This document shows, piece after piece, positions 16,713 through 25,909 of a stretch of 64,000 nucleotides of DNA (positions are counted from its first letter, which is position 1; every line of letters starts with the position of its first letter). Under the pieces are notes generated by a model that was given only the letters and a program-made list of their open reading frames with translations, was not told the DNA's origin and did not search any database. This stretch comes from Arcticibacterium luteifluviistationis. Its GTDB lineage: Bacteria > Bacteroidota > Bacteroidia > Cytophagales > Spirosomataceae. Both the position numbers and the translations under genes were made by a program. The DNA lies in assembly GCF_003258705.1 (NCBI RefSeq), contig NZ_CP029480.1, positions 2,294,001 through 2,358,000 of the forward strand, read 5' to 3'.

Positions 16713-18311
16713 TCAATCATTCCAATGTGCATCTATTGCACGTTGAATATTTGGATAATCACTATCACCCTCATTGTACCTTTTTCTTTGAGCCAAAATC
16801 TCTGCCTTTAATTTCTCTATTTCAGCCTTGTATCTTGGGTCTTTATATCTATTTACTACTTCTTTAGGGTCTAATGTCAAATCATAAAACTCCCATGCCA
16901 CTGGTGTTGGTTCAAAATGATACGATTCGCTAAGGTCCTTCACCCACGTAAAAGTATTCTTACCATAAAGTTCTGTATTGTAATGCTCTCCGTAATAAAA
17001 TATGAGTTTAGAATTAGCTGTTCTAACGCCAAAATGAGCAGGAATATCATGATGTGTCAAATGCATCCAGTACCTATAATACGTAGACTTTCTAAACTCC
17101 TCAGAAGGTTTTGACAGCACACTCTTAAAACTTTCCCCTTGCATATAAGCAGGCACTTTTCCTCCTGCTAATTCTATCAAAGTAGGAGCATAATCCGTGT
17201 TATTGATAATAGCCTTCGTTCTACTATTCGGCTTAATTAACTTTGGATACTTAATAATAAAAGGCATTCTCATAGACTCCTCATACATCCATCTTTTGTC
17301 CATATAATCATGCTCTCCTAACATCATTCCTTGGTCACTGGTGTACACTATGATGGTATTATCCCAAAGTCCGTTTTCTTTCAAATATTTGAAAAGCCTT
17401 CCCAAATTGTCATCCACTCCTTTTACACATCTCAAATAACGTTTTGTGTACTCTTGGTATGCTTGATGCGTACGCTCATCCTTATCTGCAATGCTGTCTA
17501 AACCATATTGGTGCGAATAATTTCGGTAGGGATGCCTTGAGGAAACTGAAGTTCCTATTCTATCTCTTAATGTGTTATTTCTTCCCAAAGTAGCCTCTGA
17601 GCCAAAAAACGGCTGTGAATACATGCTGGCAGGTTCTGGAATATCCACATCCGCTAAGTAGGGTTGATATCTTTCCGGATACTCAAAGTCGTCGTGCGGT
17701 GCTTTGTGATGATGCATCAAAAAGAAAGGCTTGTTTTTATCTCTTTTTTCAAGATAATCTAAAGTAACATCCGTAATAATATCAGAAACATACCCTTTAT
17801 GAGACTCCATATTATTTGGCCAAGCTCCTTCTGTACTTACTCTAAAACTTGGGTCAAAGTAATTTCCTTGGCCAGGCAAGACATTATAGTAATCGAAAGC
17901 GGCTGGCTCTTCTTTTAAATGCCACTTACCAATCATAGCTGTTTGGTAGCCTAGCTTTTTCATTTCAATAGGCAGGTACTGTCTATCAGGTGGTAAATTC
18001 CCGTCTAAATCCAGTACTCCATTAGTTTGACTGTATTGTCCAGTCATAACATTTGCTCTACTTGGAGTACAAATGGAGTTGGTACAGAAAGCGTTTTCAA
18101 ACACCATACCCTCTCTAGCAAACTCGTCAATGACGGGTGTAGGATTAACAGAAGACAATGCCCCACCATAAATGCCAATAGCCTGACTGGTGTGGTCGTC
18201 GCTCATGATATAGATGATATTAGGCTTCTTTTGACCTAATCCATTTATGGCATAACAACAAAAAGCAAGCACTAAACTTAAACCGCGAAAAAAAGAGTTG
18301 AACTTATGCAT
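16713..18311 (-). CDS. S1-family sulfatase
   Basis: 532 residues. A cleavable signal (SLVLAFCCYAINGLGQ) precedes NIIYIMSDDHTSQAIGIYGG. The formylglycine motif is CTPSR with Cys81. IGKWHLKEEPAAFDYY, FLMHHHKAPHD and TSDQGMMLGEHDYMDKRWMY are conserved active-site blocks seen in glycan sulfatases related to N-sulfoglucosamine and fucan/carrageenan-type sulfatases. It is first in the row of three and would need the same formylglycine maturation. It is divergent from the PVC-cytochrome operon across a 492-bp gap. The exact S1 subfamily cannot be assigned by eye. Confidence 0.93.
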   Translation of the reverse strand: MHKFNSFFRGLSLVLAFCCYAINGLGQKKPNIIYIMSDDHTSQAIGIYGGALSSVNPTPVIDEFAREGMVFENAFCTNSICTPSRANVMTGQYSQTNGVLDLDGNLPPDRQYLPIEMKKLGYQTAMIGKWHLKEEPAAFDYYNVLPGQGNYFDPSFRVSTEGAWPNNMESHKGYVSDIITDVTLDYLEKRDKNKPFFLMHHHKAPHDDFEYPERYQPYLADVDIPEPASMYSQPFFGSEATLGRNNTLRDRIGTSVSSRHPYRNYSHQYGLDSIADKDERTHQAYQEYTKRYLRCVKGVDDNLGRLFKYLKENGLWDNTIIVYTSDQGMMLGEHDYMDKRWMYEESMRMPFIIKYPKLIKPNSRTKAIINNTDYAPTLIELAGGKVPAYMQGESFKSVLSKPSEEFRKSTYYRYWMHLTHHDIPAHFGVRTANSKLIFYYGEHYNTELYGKNTFTWVKDLSESYHFEPTPVAWEFYDLTLDPKEVVNRYKDPRYKAEIEKLKAEILAQRKRYNEGDSDYPNIQRAIDAHWND

Positions 18312-18803
18312 ATTTTTCTTTCAATAGTATTTATAAAAATAGTTCTAAACGTAACAATATTATACCACCATTCTTCTATAAACTCATAGCCAATAAAACA
18401 ATATAAGGTGTAAGTATAACTTTTCCGCTAAATTATAGATAATCTCATACGCACATTCTCCTCTTATTGGCAATAGCTAATATTAAATTAACTTAGACCG
18501 CATTTATAGCCGATAAATCAAGTTCCTCATTACTCTTAAACCACCGAAAAGTAGGAAAATAACTAAGAGTCACTTTTATCAACATCTCTATTAGATCCCT
18601 ATTTCAATAGAAATTAAATTGAAATGCAATCGATTGAAACCAGCATTTATTCCCTTTATCATACAATAAACCTACTGCTTTCACACTAAAAAAAGCTCAT
18701 TACATCTATTCTTAAGGGTTTTGACGAAGCTTTCTTCATAAATTTAAAGTCAATACGAATCATATTACATAAATTTAAAGCTCGAAATACAATTCAACCT
18801 TTT
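18312..18803. other. 492-bp divergent intergenic region
   Basis: AT-rich control region between the first sulfatase (minus strand) and the PVC-cytochrome operon (plus strand). I see no credible coding frame or RNA gene. It holds a 10-bp perfect palindrome CAATCGATTG at 18627-18636 and two copies of a 13-base direct repeat near the downstream end, listed separately. No match to the full TAnnTTTG promoter was found; TATTTTTA upstream of the sulfatase is one base off. Confidence 0.6.
18737..18780. promoter_or_regulatory. Direct repeat, possible operator
   Basis: CATAAATTTAAAG occurs at 18737-18749 and again at 18768-18780. The start-to-start distance is 31 bp, close to three helical turns, so a protein bound to both copies would sit on one face. 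It lies 24 bp before the PVC-cytochrome gene. The two copies are exact; the regulatory role is inferred. Confidence 0.35.
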
Positions 18804-21800
18804 ATGACATTAATGAAAAAGCCTTTTTGGGCTGTTACTTACCTATTCCTGTTCGGAGTCTTATTAAGCTCCTGCGAAAACAAAAATCATCTCAAACTCT
18901 CCCAAGACAGTCACATCACGCTTATAGGAAATAACCTATGTTCAAGTATGATGAACTACGGCTATTTTGAAACAGAGATGCACCTTAGGAATCCTGAAAA
19001 AAACCTTTACATTAGAAATATGTGTGATGGTGGCGACACTCCAGGTTTCAGGCCTCATTCTGGTAGAGTTTCTCCTTGGGCATTTCCAGGAGCAGAAAAG
19101 TTTCAAACAGATTTAGCTCAGAAGTCTAACAGTCAAGGACATTTTGAAACACCAGACGAGTGGATCGGCAAACATAAAACTGACATTATCATTGCCTGTT
19201 TTGGATTTTCAGAGTCTTATGCTGGTCCAGAAGGACTAGATAATTTCAAAGGCGAACTTTCTGCTTTTATAGAGCACACTTTAGCTCAAAAATATAATGA
19301 TACGCTGGCTCCGCAATTGGCTTTAGTATCTCCTATCGCTTTTCAAGACCTTTCTGATAAATTCGATTTGCCAAACGGCAAAACGGAAAACGAAAATCTG
19401 GTTTTGTACGCGAATGCCATTGAAGAGGTAGCTGCTAATTATGATGTTCTTTTTGTGGATGCTTTCGGACCAAGTAAAGATTGGTTTGGCACTGGTTTAC
19501 AATTTACTACCAACGGACAGCAACTTAATGATGCGGGCTATCAGAAGTTTTCTGAATTACTGGTCGATGGAGTTTTCGGGAAAACATCTGTTAAAAACGA
19601 AAGCCTAAGAGCTGAAGTTAAAGAAGCCGTTTTAGAGAAAAACTGGTTTTGGCATGATGACTATAAAATCCCTAACGGTGTTCACGTTTTTGGGAGAAGG
19701 TATAATCCTTTTGGAAATGATAACTACCCAGATGAATTAATTAAAATACGTCAAATGACGGCTATCAGAGACACTTTGATATGGAACACTGTCAATGAAA
19801 AGCCATTTGATTTAGCCGCGGCTGATGCCCAAACGCAAATACTTCATCCTGTAGAAACCAACTTCAAACTAAAGGATAAGACTCGCTACCTTGACAAAGA
19901 CGAAATCAAGGCAGCATTTACCATGGCTCCTGGGTATAAAATTGACCTTTTTGCTTCTGAAGCTGAGTTTCCAGAATTGGCTAATCCTTCTCAAATTTCA
20001 TTTGATAATAAAGGTAGACTTTGGGTGGCTGTAATGCCTACCTACCCACATTACAAACCAGGAGATGCTAGACCAAATGATAAGCTTATAATTTTAGAAG
20101 ATACAGATGGAGACTTCAAGGCAGATAAATTAACAGTTTTTGCTGATAAACTTCATATACCAGCTGGCTTTGAGTTTGCACCAGAAGGTGTTTACATATC
20201 TCAAGGAACTAACCTTAAACTATACACAGATACAGACGGTGACGATATTGCAGACAAGTCGGAAATAGTATTAAGCGGTTTTGACGACCATGACACACAC
20301 CATGTAATTAGTGCTTTCTGTGCTGACCCATCTGGGGCATTATACATGGGCGAAGGTGTATTTTTACATACCAATGTAGAAACACCTTATGGAACAGTAA
20401 GAGCTACCAACGGTGGTTTTTACAGGTATTCTCCACAAAAACAGAAACTAGAGAGAACAGCACAATTGTCAATTCCAAATCCTTGGGGAATAGCTTTTGA
20501 CGAATGGGGACAAAACTTCTTTGCACATACATCTGGCCCAGATATGAACTGGATGATGCCAGGAACTATCAAATCTAAGTATGGACTAGCTAACCCTGGC
20601 TCTAGAAACTTAATTGAAGACGAACATCGTGTAAGACCTACTTCAGGTTTAGAGTTTATTCATAGCAGACACTTTCCAGACAATGTACAGGGCAACTTCC
20701 TTATTAATAATACTATTGGTTTCTTAGGAACCAAAATGCACACTATGGTAGATGATGGGACTGGCTATACATCAAAACATAAAATGGATTTGGTGAAAAG
20801 TTCAGATACCAACTTCAGACCTGTGGATATGGAGTTTGCTCCTGACGGCTCTTTATACCTAGCCGACTGGCATAATGTACTAGTAGGTCATATGCAGCAT
20901 AACGCTAGAGACCCATTGCGTGACCATGTGCATGGGAAAATTTACAGAATAACTTATCCATCACGACCATTGATAACGCCCCCTAAAGTAGCTGGAGCAA
21001 GTATCGAGGTGCTTTTAGATAACCTTAAACTTCCGGAATACCGTACTAGGTATAGAACAAGAAGAGAGCTTAGAGAAAGAAGTAGTGAAGAAGTACTTAC
21101 CGCACTATCTAAATGGGTAAGTGACTTAGATAAAGCTGATGAGCGTTACGAGCACAATTTATTAGAGGCTCTTTGGACATCTTGGGGACTCAATAAAATA
21201 GATAAAGACTTACTTAAACAATGCCTATCGGCCAATGACCACAAAGTAAGAGCAGCGGCTGTAAAAGTGCTAAGATATGTAGGTCAGCAAGTACCGGACC
21301 AACTAGCATTATTAAAAGTAGCAGCGGCCGACCCACATGGCAGAGTCCGTCTAGAGGCTCTTGTGGCAGGAACTTGGCTAGATGACGCTTCGGCTAAAGA
21401 GGTTTTAGCTATCGCCGGACAACATCCATTGGACGACTGGATGCAAAAAACATATGATGCTGCTTTAGCTCATATGATTCCTTTTGACCCTAATGCAAAT
21501 CCTGATGATGTGGCTCCTTTGGTAGAAACCGTAATCAAAAGAGAAGTAATTCTTAATGGTAAAGAGATTTTTGAAAGAGATGGTTTCTGTGCCACCTGTC
21601 ATCAAACGGATGGAAAAGGTTTAGAATCTTCTGGTTTTCCTCCTTTAACCAAAAACCCATGGGTTTCTGGAAGTCCGGAACGTTTGATTAAATTAGTAAT
21701 GAAAGGAATTTATGGCCCTATCACAGTAAATGGTAAAGAGTATCCTGGTCAAGTACCTATGACGCCCTTTGGCGAAATGCTTACTGATGATGAATTAGCT

Positions 21801-21950
21801 TCAGTACTTACCTATGTAAGAAAGTCTTTTGGGAACAATGCTGAAGCTATTTACCCAGAAAACGTGGCGAAAATTCGTAAAAAAATAGCATCGAAAGAAG
21901 GCTTTTACACACCAGAAGAGTTGTTAAAAAAACACCCTATAACCGAATAA
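18804..21950 (+). CDS. SGNH-like / PVC-type dehydrogenase / HEAT / cytochrome c fusion lipoprotein
   Basis: 1048 residues; a second ATG three codons in (18813) is an equally good start. The signal ends in a lipobox (VLLSSC). Residues about 35-270 are an SGNH-like domain (HITLIGNNLCSSMMNYG, IIIACFGFSESYAG). About 370-720 is the PVC-type membrane-bound dehydrogenase propeller (YKIDLFASEAEFPELANPSQ, DTDGDFKADKLTVFADKLHI). About 740-890 has HEAT-like helices. A single haem c site lies at Cys929-Cys932-His933 (CATCH) with Met ligands available after it. Such proteins are abundant in Planctomycetes and Verrucomicrobia. It probably oxidises a sugar or its derivative and passes electrons to its haem (inference). 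It is first in a three-gene operon, 4 bp before the ThuA-like gene. Confidence 0.88.
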   Translation: MTLMKKPFWAVTYLFLFGVLLSSCENKNHLKLSQDSHITLIGNNLCSSMMNYGYFETEMHLRNPEKNLYIRNMCDGGDTPGFRPHSGRVSPWAFPGAEKFQTDLAQKSNSQGHFETPDEWIGKHKTDIIIACFGFSESYAGPEGLDNFKGELSAFIEHTLAQKYNDTLAPQLALVSPIAFQDLSDKFDLPNGKTENENLVLYANAIEEVAANYDVLFVDAFGPSKDWFGTGLQFTTNGQQLNDAGYQKFSELLVDGVFGKTSVKNESLRAEVKEAVLEKNWFWHDDYKIPNGVHVFGRRYNPFGNDNYPDELIKIRQMTAIRDTLIWNTVNEKPFDLAAADAQTQILHPVETNFKLKDKTRYLDKDEIKAAFTMAPGYKIDLFASEAEFPELANPSQISFDNKGRLWVAVMPTYPHYKPGDARPNDKLIILEDTDGDFKADKLTVFADKLHIPAGFEFAPEGVYISQGTNLKLYTDTDGDDIADKSEIVLSGFDDHDTHHVISAFCADPSGALYMGEGVFLHTNVETPYGTVRATNGGFYRYSPQKQKLERTAQLSIPNPWGIAFDEWGQNFFAHTSGPDMNWMMPGTIKSKYGLANPGSRNLIEDEHRVRPTSGLEFIHSRHFPDNVQGNFLINNTIGFLGTKMHTMVDDGTGYTSKHKMDLVKSSDTNFRPVDMEFAPDGSLYLADWHNVLVGHMQHNARDPLRDHVHGKIYRITYPSRPLITPPKVAGASIEVLLDNLKLPEYRTRYRTRRELRERSSEEVLTALSKWVSDLDKADERYEHNLLEALWTSWGLNKIDKDLLKQCLSANDHKVRAAAVKVLRYVGQQVPDQLALLKVAAADPHGRVRLEALVAGTWLDDASAKEVLAIAGQHPLDDWMQKTYDAALAHMIPFDPNANPDDVAPLVETVIKREVILNGKEIFERDGFCATCHQTDGKGLESSGFPPLTKNPWVSGSPERLIKLVMKGIYGPITVNGKEYPGQVPMTPFGEMLTDDELASVLTYVRKSFGNNAEAIYPENVAKIRKKIASKEGFYTPEELLKKHPITE

Positions 21951-21954
21951 AATT

Positions 21955-22920
21955 ATGTTTTCAAAAGTATTAAGTGTAGCTGCTGCTTTATTCATAAGCT
22001 TAAGCTCATGTTCAAATCCTGAGACTAAAACCGAGAAAAAACCTCACATAGTTTTTGTGATTGGTGATGAAGAATACCGCTCTGAAGAATCTATGCCTAT
22101 GCTGGCCAAAATTCTTAAGAGAGACCTAAATGCAGACATTACCTTATGTTACTCTGTGGACAGTGCAGGTTATGCTGACCCGAACAGATTAGACCACATT
22201 CAAGGATTAGAAGCATTAGAAACTGCCGATTTGATGGTCATGTTTACCAGATTTAGAGCTTTGCCAAAAGAAGAGGCTAAATACATTACTGATTATGCGG
22301 AGTCTGGAAAACCAATGGTGGGTTTCAGAACAGCTACGCATACATTTATGTATAAAGAAGATTCTACCATGAAGCATCTGAATAACGAGTGGCCAGCCAA
22401 AGTTTTTGGTCAACAATGGATTACACACCATGGCCATTTTGCTGATGGTCATGGCGAACTAACCTCTGTAAGTTTATTACCAGATGTTAAATCTCCTATT
22501 CTAAATGGTGTTCAACCATTTGACGCCTTTTCATGGCTTTACCATGTTGATGGCGGTGATTGGAAATTGTCTGGTGACAGCAAACCTTTATTAGAAGGTC
22601 TTTCTTTAAAGTCAAATCATGAGGCGAAAGGAGAATTAGATAAATTCCCATTGACTAATCCTGTGGCTTGGACCAAAACCTACACAGGACAGAGTGGTAC
22701 ACCTGCCAGAGTATTTTTCACCACTTTAGGTCATCCTTATGATTTCAAAAATGAATCTATGAGAAAATTAGCTTTAAATGGTATATACTGGGCCTTAGGA
22801 AAAGAAGCGGATATTCCAACAAATGGAGCCAATGCTGAATTTGTAGATGCTTATGAGCCTAACAATTCTGGTATGGGAGATAAATTCAAACATGAACTGA
22901 AACCTTTAATTATTAAATGA
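21955..22920 (+). CDS. ThuA-domain lipoprotein
   Basis: 321 residues. The lipobox (LSSCSNP) follows a short signal. HIVFVIGDEEYRSEESMP and the later segment with GKPMVGFRTATHTF match ThuA-like, class I amidotransferase-fold proteins, named for trehalose utilisation. The family is often found with PVC cytochromes and oxidoreductases for keto-sugars; its reaction is not firmly established. The stop overlaps the next start (ATGA), so it is translationally coupled with the cytochrome/sugar-dehydrogenase gene. The periplasmic location is inferred from the lipobox. Confidence 0.88.
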   Translation: MFSKVLSVAAALFISLSSCSNPETKTEKKPHIVFVIGDEEYRSEESMPMLAKILKRDLNADITLCYSVDSAGYADPNRLDHIQGLEALETADLMVMFTRFRALPKEEAKYITDYAESGKPMVGFRTATHTFMYKEDSTMKHLNNEWPAKVFGQQWITHHGHFADGHGELTSVSLLPDVKSPILNGVQPFDAFSWLYHVDGGDWKLSGDSKPLLEGLSLKSNHEAKGELDKFPLTNPVAWTKTYTGQSGTPARVFFTTLGHPYDFKNESMRKLALNGIYWALGKEADIPTNGANAEFVDAYEPNNSGMGDKFKHELKPLIIK

Positions 22921-24665
22921 CCAGTTTTAATAGTAAGAAAAGCCTGAGAAGGGTCTCGTTTATTAGCCTATCGTTTCTATTCATAAGTTCTTTATTTATT
23001 CAGGGCTGCAAGACTGGTACAAAAGGAATTGAATCTGGTAGTAATACTACTTTAGAAGCCTCTATAAACCAGGGTAGAAACGTTTTTGAAAATAGCTGTG
23101 CGGCATGTCACAGTTTTGAAAGAGATGGAATTGGGCCTAATTTAGCAGGACTAACAAGGCACCTTAGCACGGAAGAGATTATTGATTTCATATCTAATCC
23201 AAAGAAAGTAATTGACTCTGGAAATAAAAGAGCTGTTAATCTTCAGAAAAAATACAAAAGCGTTATGCCTTCCTATTCTATGTTAGGAAAGGAAAAATTA
23301 GCTAGTTTAGTCTCTTTTATACATACCTATAAAGATGTACCAAAACCTGTAGATATTAACGAAGAAGGAATCTTGGAAGACCCTATTCCACATCAAATTG
23401 AAAAATCTAATTTTGTAGTCAATCTTGAATTTTCATTTCAAATACCTGCGTCTAACGAAGAACTACCAAATACTAGAATCACAAAACTTTGGGGTCAACC
23501 AAATACCAATGAAATTTACGTTTGTGATATTAATGGTAAACTTTACCGCGTAAAGAACAATAAACCTGAGGTATATATGGATGTGCAGGCCTTAATGCCC
23601 AATTTTAAACAAAGGTCTGGTTGGGCAACGGGATTTGGAAGTTTTGCATTTCATCCTGATTTTGAAAACAATGGTTTGCTTTACACTACACATACGGAAC
23701 CAATAGGCACAAAAAATGCGGACTATACTTTACCTGAAGGACTATCTGGCCAATTACAATGGATAGTTCAAGAATGGAAAACGGATAATCCTAAAGGCAA
23801 AACTTTCAAAGGTTCTAATAGAGAATTGTTCAGGATAGACATGGCTACGCAAGCTCATGGCATGCAAAATATTGACTTTAACCCTACAGCTCAAAAAGGC
23901 GATAAAGATTATGGAAAGCTTTATATAGGTATAGGTGATGGTGGTGCTGTCCAAATGAAATTCCCAGAGGTAGCGAATGGAAAACATTCACCATGGGGAA
24001 GTATTTTAAGAATTGACCCAACGGGTACCAATAGTGCCAATGGAATGTATGGCATTCCATCAGACAATCCTTTTGTCAATATTACTGGAGAAAAAGTAGC
24101 CAAAGAAGTTTACGCCAATGGTTTCAGAAACCCACATCGCTTTTCATGGACAAACACGGGTAAAATGATTAGTGCCAATATAGGTCAACACAACATTGAA
24201 GCGGTATATGTGATTAAGCCTGGAGCAAACCATGGCTGGCCAACTAGAGAGGGTACTTTTGGTATTAACACACAAGAAAGTGTTAGAAAAATATACAAAC
24301 TCACAGAAGAAGAAATGAAGGATGGTGTCACCTACCCTACATTAGAATATGACCACGACGAGGGCAATGCCGTTTGTGGCGGATTTGTCTACACAGGCTC
24401 AAACATTCCTTCTTTAACTGGAATGTACATTTTTGGCGACATCTTAAAAGGCAAACTATATTATGCTGACGAAAGTCAAATGGAAGCTGGAAGAGCCATA
24501 GATTTCAAAGAAATGAGAATTGCCTTAGATGGCAAGGAAACAACTTTGTTAGAAATGACAAACAATGGACACGCCAAATTAAGAATTGGGAAAGATGCCA
24601 ATGGAGACATTTATCTATTTTCTATGAATGACGGAAAAGTGTATCAACTGGTTAGCGAAAAATAG
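22917..24665 (+). CDS. Cytochrome c fused to glucose/sorbosone dehydrogenase-type propeller
   Basis: 582 residues. The lipoprotein signal has its Cys at 31 (FIQGC). An N-terminal class I cytochrome c has CAACH at 61-65 with IGPNLAGL and a downstream Met (SVMPSYSMLG). From about residue 165 there is a PQQ-type glucose/sorbosone dehydrogenase propeller: GSFAFHPDFENNGLLYTTHT, LYIGIGDGG, VYANGFRNPHRFSW and GANHGWP are conserved blocks. It should oxidise an aldose at the periplasmic face and reduce its own haem. PQQ synthesis genes are not in the window. It overlaps the ThuA gene by 4 bp and converges on the LacI gene with a 4-bp gap. Confidence 0.9.
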   Translation: MTSFNSKKSLRRVSFISLSFLFISSLFIQGCKTGTKGIESGSNTTLEASINQGRNVFENSCAACHSFERDGIGPNLAGLTRHLSTEEIIDFISNPKKVIDSGNKRAVNLQKKYKSVMPSYSMLGKEKLASLVSFIHTYKDVPKPVDINEEGILEDPIPHQIEKSNFVVNLEFSFQIPASNEELPNTRITKLWGQPNTNEIYVCDINGKLYRVKNNKPEVYMDVQALMPNFKQRSGWATGFGSFAFHPDFENNGLLYTTHTEPIGTKNADYTLPEGLSGQLQWIVQEWKTDNPKGKTFKGSNRELFRIDMATQAHGMQNIDFNPTAQKGDKDYGKLYIGIGDGGAVQMKFPEVANGKHSPWGSILRIDPTGTNSANGMYGIPSDNPFVNITGEKVAKEVYANGFRNPHRFSWTNTGKMISANIGQHNIEAVYVIKPGANHGWPTREGTFGINTQESVRKIYKLTEEEMKDGVTYPTLEYDHDEGNAVCGGFVYTGSNIPSLTGMYIFGDILKGKLYYADESQMEAGRAIDFKEMRIALDGKETTLLEMTNNGHAKLRIGKDANGDIYLFSMNDGKVYQLVSEK

Positions 24666-24669
24666 AACA

Positions 24670-25683
24670 TTAAAAAGTAGATGAGTCACGAATCTTTAAC
24701 TCCGGTTGAAAAATCTCGGTTCGTGGCTCAAATTCTTCCCCAGAATTTAGTTGCTCTATAAAAAGACGGGCAGCCATTTTACCCATTTCAAAAGCAGGCT
24801 GAGATACACTAGATATAGATGGTGACAATAAACTCATAATAGGTTCATCATTAAAGCCTACCAAAGCTATATCTTCAGGCATTCTCAATCCTTTGTCTTT
24901 TATGGCCATATAAGCACCCAGTGCTAATCTATCACTAATCGCAAAGATGGCATCCGGAATTGTTTTCAAACGTAGCAACTCCATAGTCTTAAGGTAGGCA
25001 TTGTCTTTCTCAAATTTTCCATGCACAATCAAAGACTCATCAATACTCATGTTGGCCTCCTTTAATGCTTTCAAATATCCTTGCTCTCTAGAGTTACTTA
25101 TTTGGAGGTTTTTCTCTGCACCTAAGTACGCTATCCTTTTACACCCTTTACTTATCAAATGCTTTACAGCTTTATAAGCCCCGAGTTCATTGTCCAGTAC
25201 CACTTTTGATGCTCTAATATCTGGTGTATCTCTATCAAAAAACACCACTGGCTTATTCCTCTTAAGAATCTTCTTTATGTGATCTATGTTTTGAGTTTCA
25301 CTACTTAAAGAAACTATAAGCCCTTCTACTTGACTACCCATGATTCTTTGTGTATTGGCTAGTTCCCTTCCATAAGATTCGTTTGACTGACTAATTACAA
25401 CAGTGTATCCAGCTTCCATGGCTGCTTCATCAATCCCTTTAACAGCAGACGCAAAGAAGTAGTCCATGTTTGGAACTATTACTCCTATTAAACGCGAATT
25501 CTGATTCACTAGACTTGTGGCTACCATATTGGGTTGATAATCCACCTCTTCGGCATATTTCATTATGCGTCTTCTCGTTTCTGGATTTACTTCGGGCATA
25601 TCTCTTAATGCTCTTGATACAGTGGAAATAGAAACGCCAAGTTCCTTAGCGATCAGTTTAATGGTGGGTGCTTTGGTTTTCAT
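24670..25683 (-). CDS. LacI-family transcription regulator of the alginate locus
   Basis: 337 residues. The N-terminal helix-turn-helix IKLIAKELGVSISTVSRALR and hinge helix (YQPNMVATSLV) match LacI/GalR. The remainder is a periplasmic-binding-protein-like sensor, with SRLIGVIVPNMDYFFASAVK and PDAIFAISDRLALGAYMAIK. It is divergent from susC, and a pair of CG-centred palindromes of the LacI-operator type lies between them. It is therefore the likely repressor or activator of the alginate operon, sensing a breakdown product such as KDG (inference). Confidence 0.93.
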   Translation of the reverse strand: MKTKAPTIKLIAKELGVSISTVSRALRDMPEVNPETRRRIMKYAEEVDYQPNMVATSLVNQNSRLIGVIVPNMDYFFASAVKGIDEAAMEAGYTVVISQSNESYGRELANTQRIMGSQVEGLIVSLSSETQNIDHIKKILKRNKPVVFFDRDTPDIRASKVVLDNELGAYKAVKHLISKGCKRIAYLGAEKNLQISNSREQGYLKALKEANMSIDESLIVHGKFEKDNAYLKTMELLRLKTIPDAIFAISDRLALGAYMAIKDKGLRMPEDIALVGFNDEPIMSLLSPSISSVSQPAFEMGKMAARLFIEQLNSGEEFEPRTEIFQPELKIRDSSTF

Positions 25684-25851
25684 AAGGCTGGTCTTTACGA
25701 AAGTTTAAAAAATTGTATTATTAACAGAATACATATAGTATGGTACAATCTTCTGTAAATGCATGTAAAACTGTTCTTTATCTATTATTATCAAAGAAAG
25801 TAAGATAATTGCAATTTTTCAATATTCATGGTGATAAATTTCTTTTAAAAT

Positions 25852-25875
25852 GCAAACGTTACCGGAAACGTTTTC
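25852..25875. promoter_or_regulatory. Double LacI-type operator
   Basis: Two abutting 12-bp CG-centred palindromes: GCAAACGTTACC (25852-25863) and GGAAACGTTTTC (25864-25875). The second fits the classical LacI/GalR operator shape G-AAACGTTT-C almost exactly; the first shares the AACGTT core. Their centres are 12 bp apart. The pair lies just upstream of the candidate susC promoter and between divergent lacI and susC, which strongly suggests control by the adjacent LacI protein. Confidence 0.65.
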
Positions 25876-25880
25876 ATCGA

Positions 25881-25909
25881 TTTGTTGCACTTTTTCGTGT
25901 TTTAATTTG
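25881..25909 (+). promoter_or_regulatory. Candidate susC promoter
   Basis: TTTG at 25881-25884 and TTAATTTG at 25902-25909, spaced by 17 bp. This fits the Bacteroidota pattern TTG-N17-23-TAnnTTTG with one mismatch (T for A at the second base of the -7 box). It starts 5 bp after the operator. Confidence 0.4.

Noticed and set aside
18627-18636. CAATCGATTG palindrome as a LacI operator for the redox operon
   Set aside because: It is CG-centred and perfect over 10 bp, but its flanks do not match the operator near susC, and it is far from both starts.
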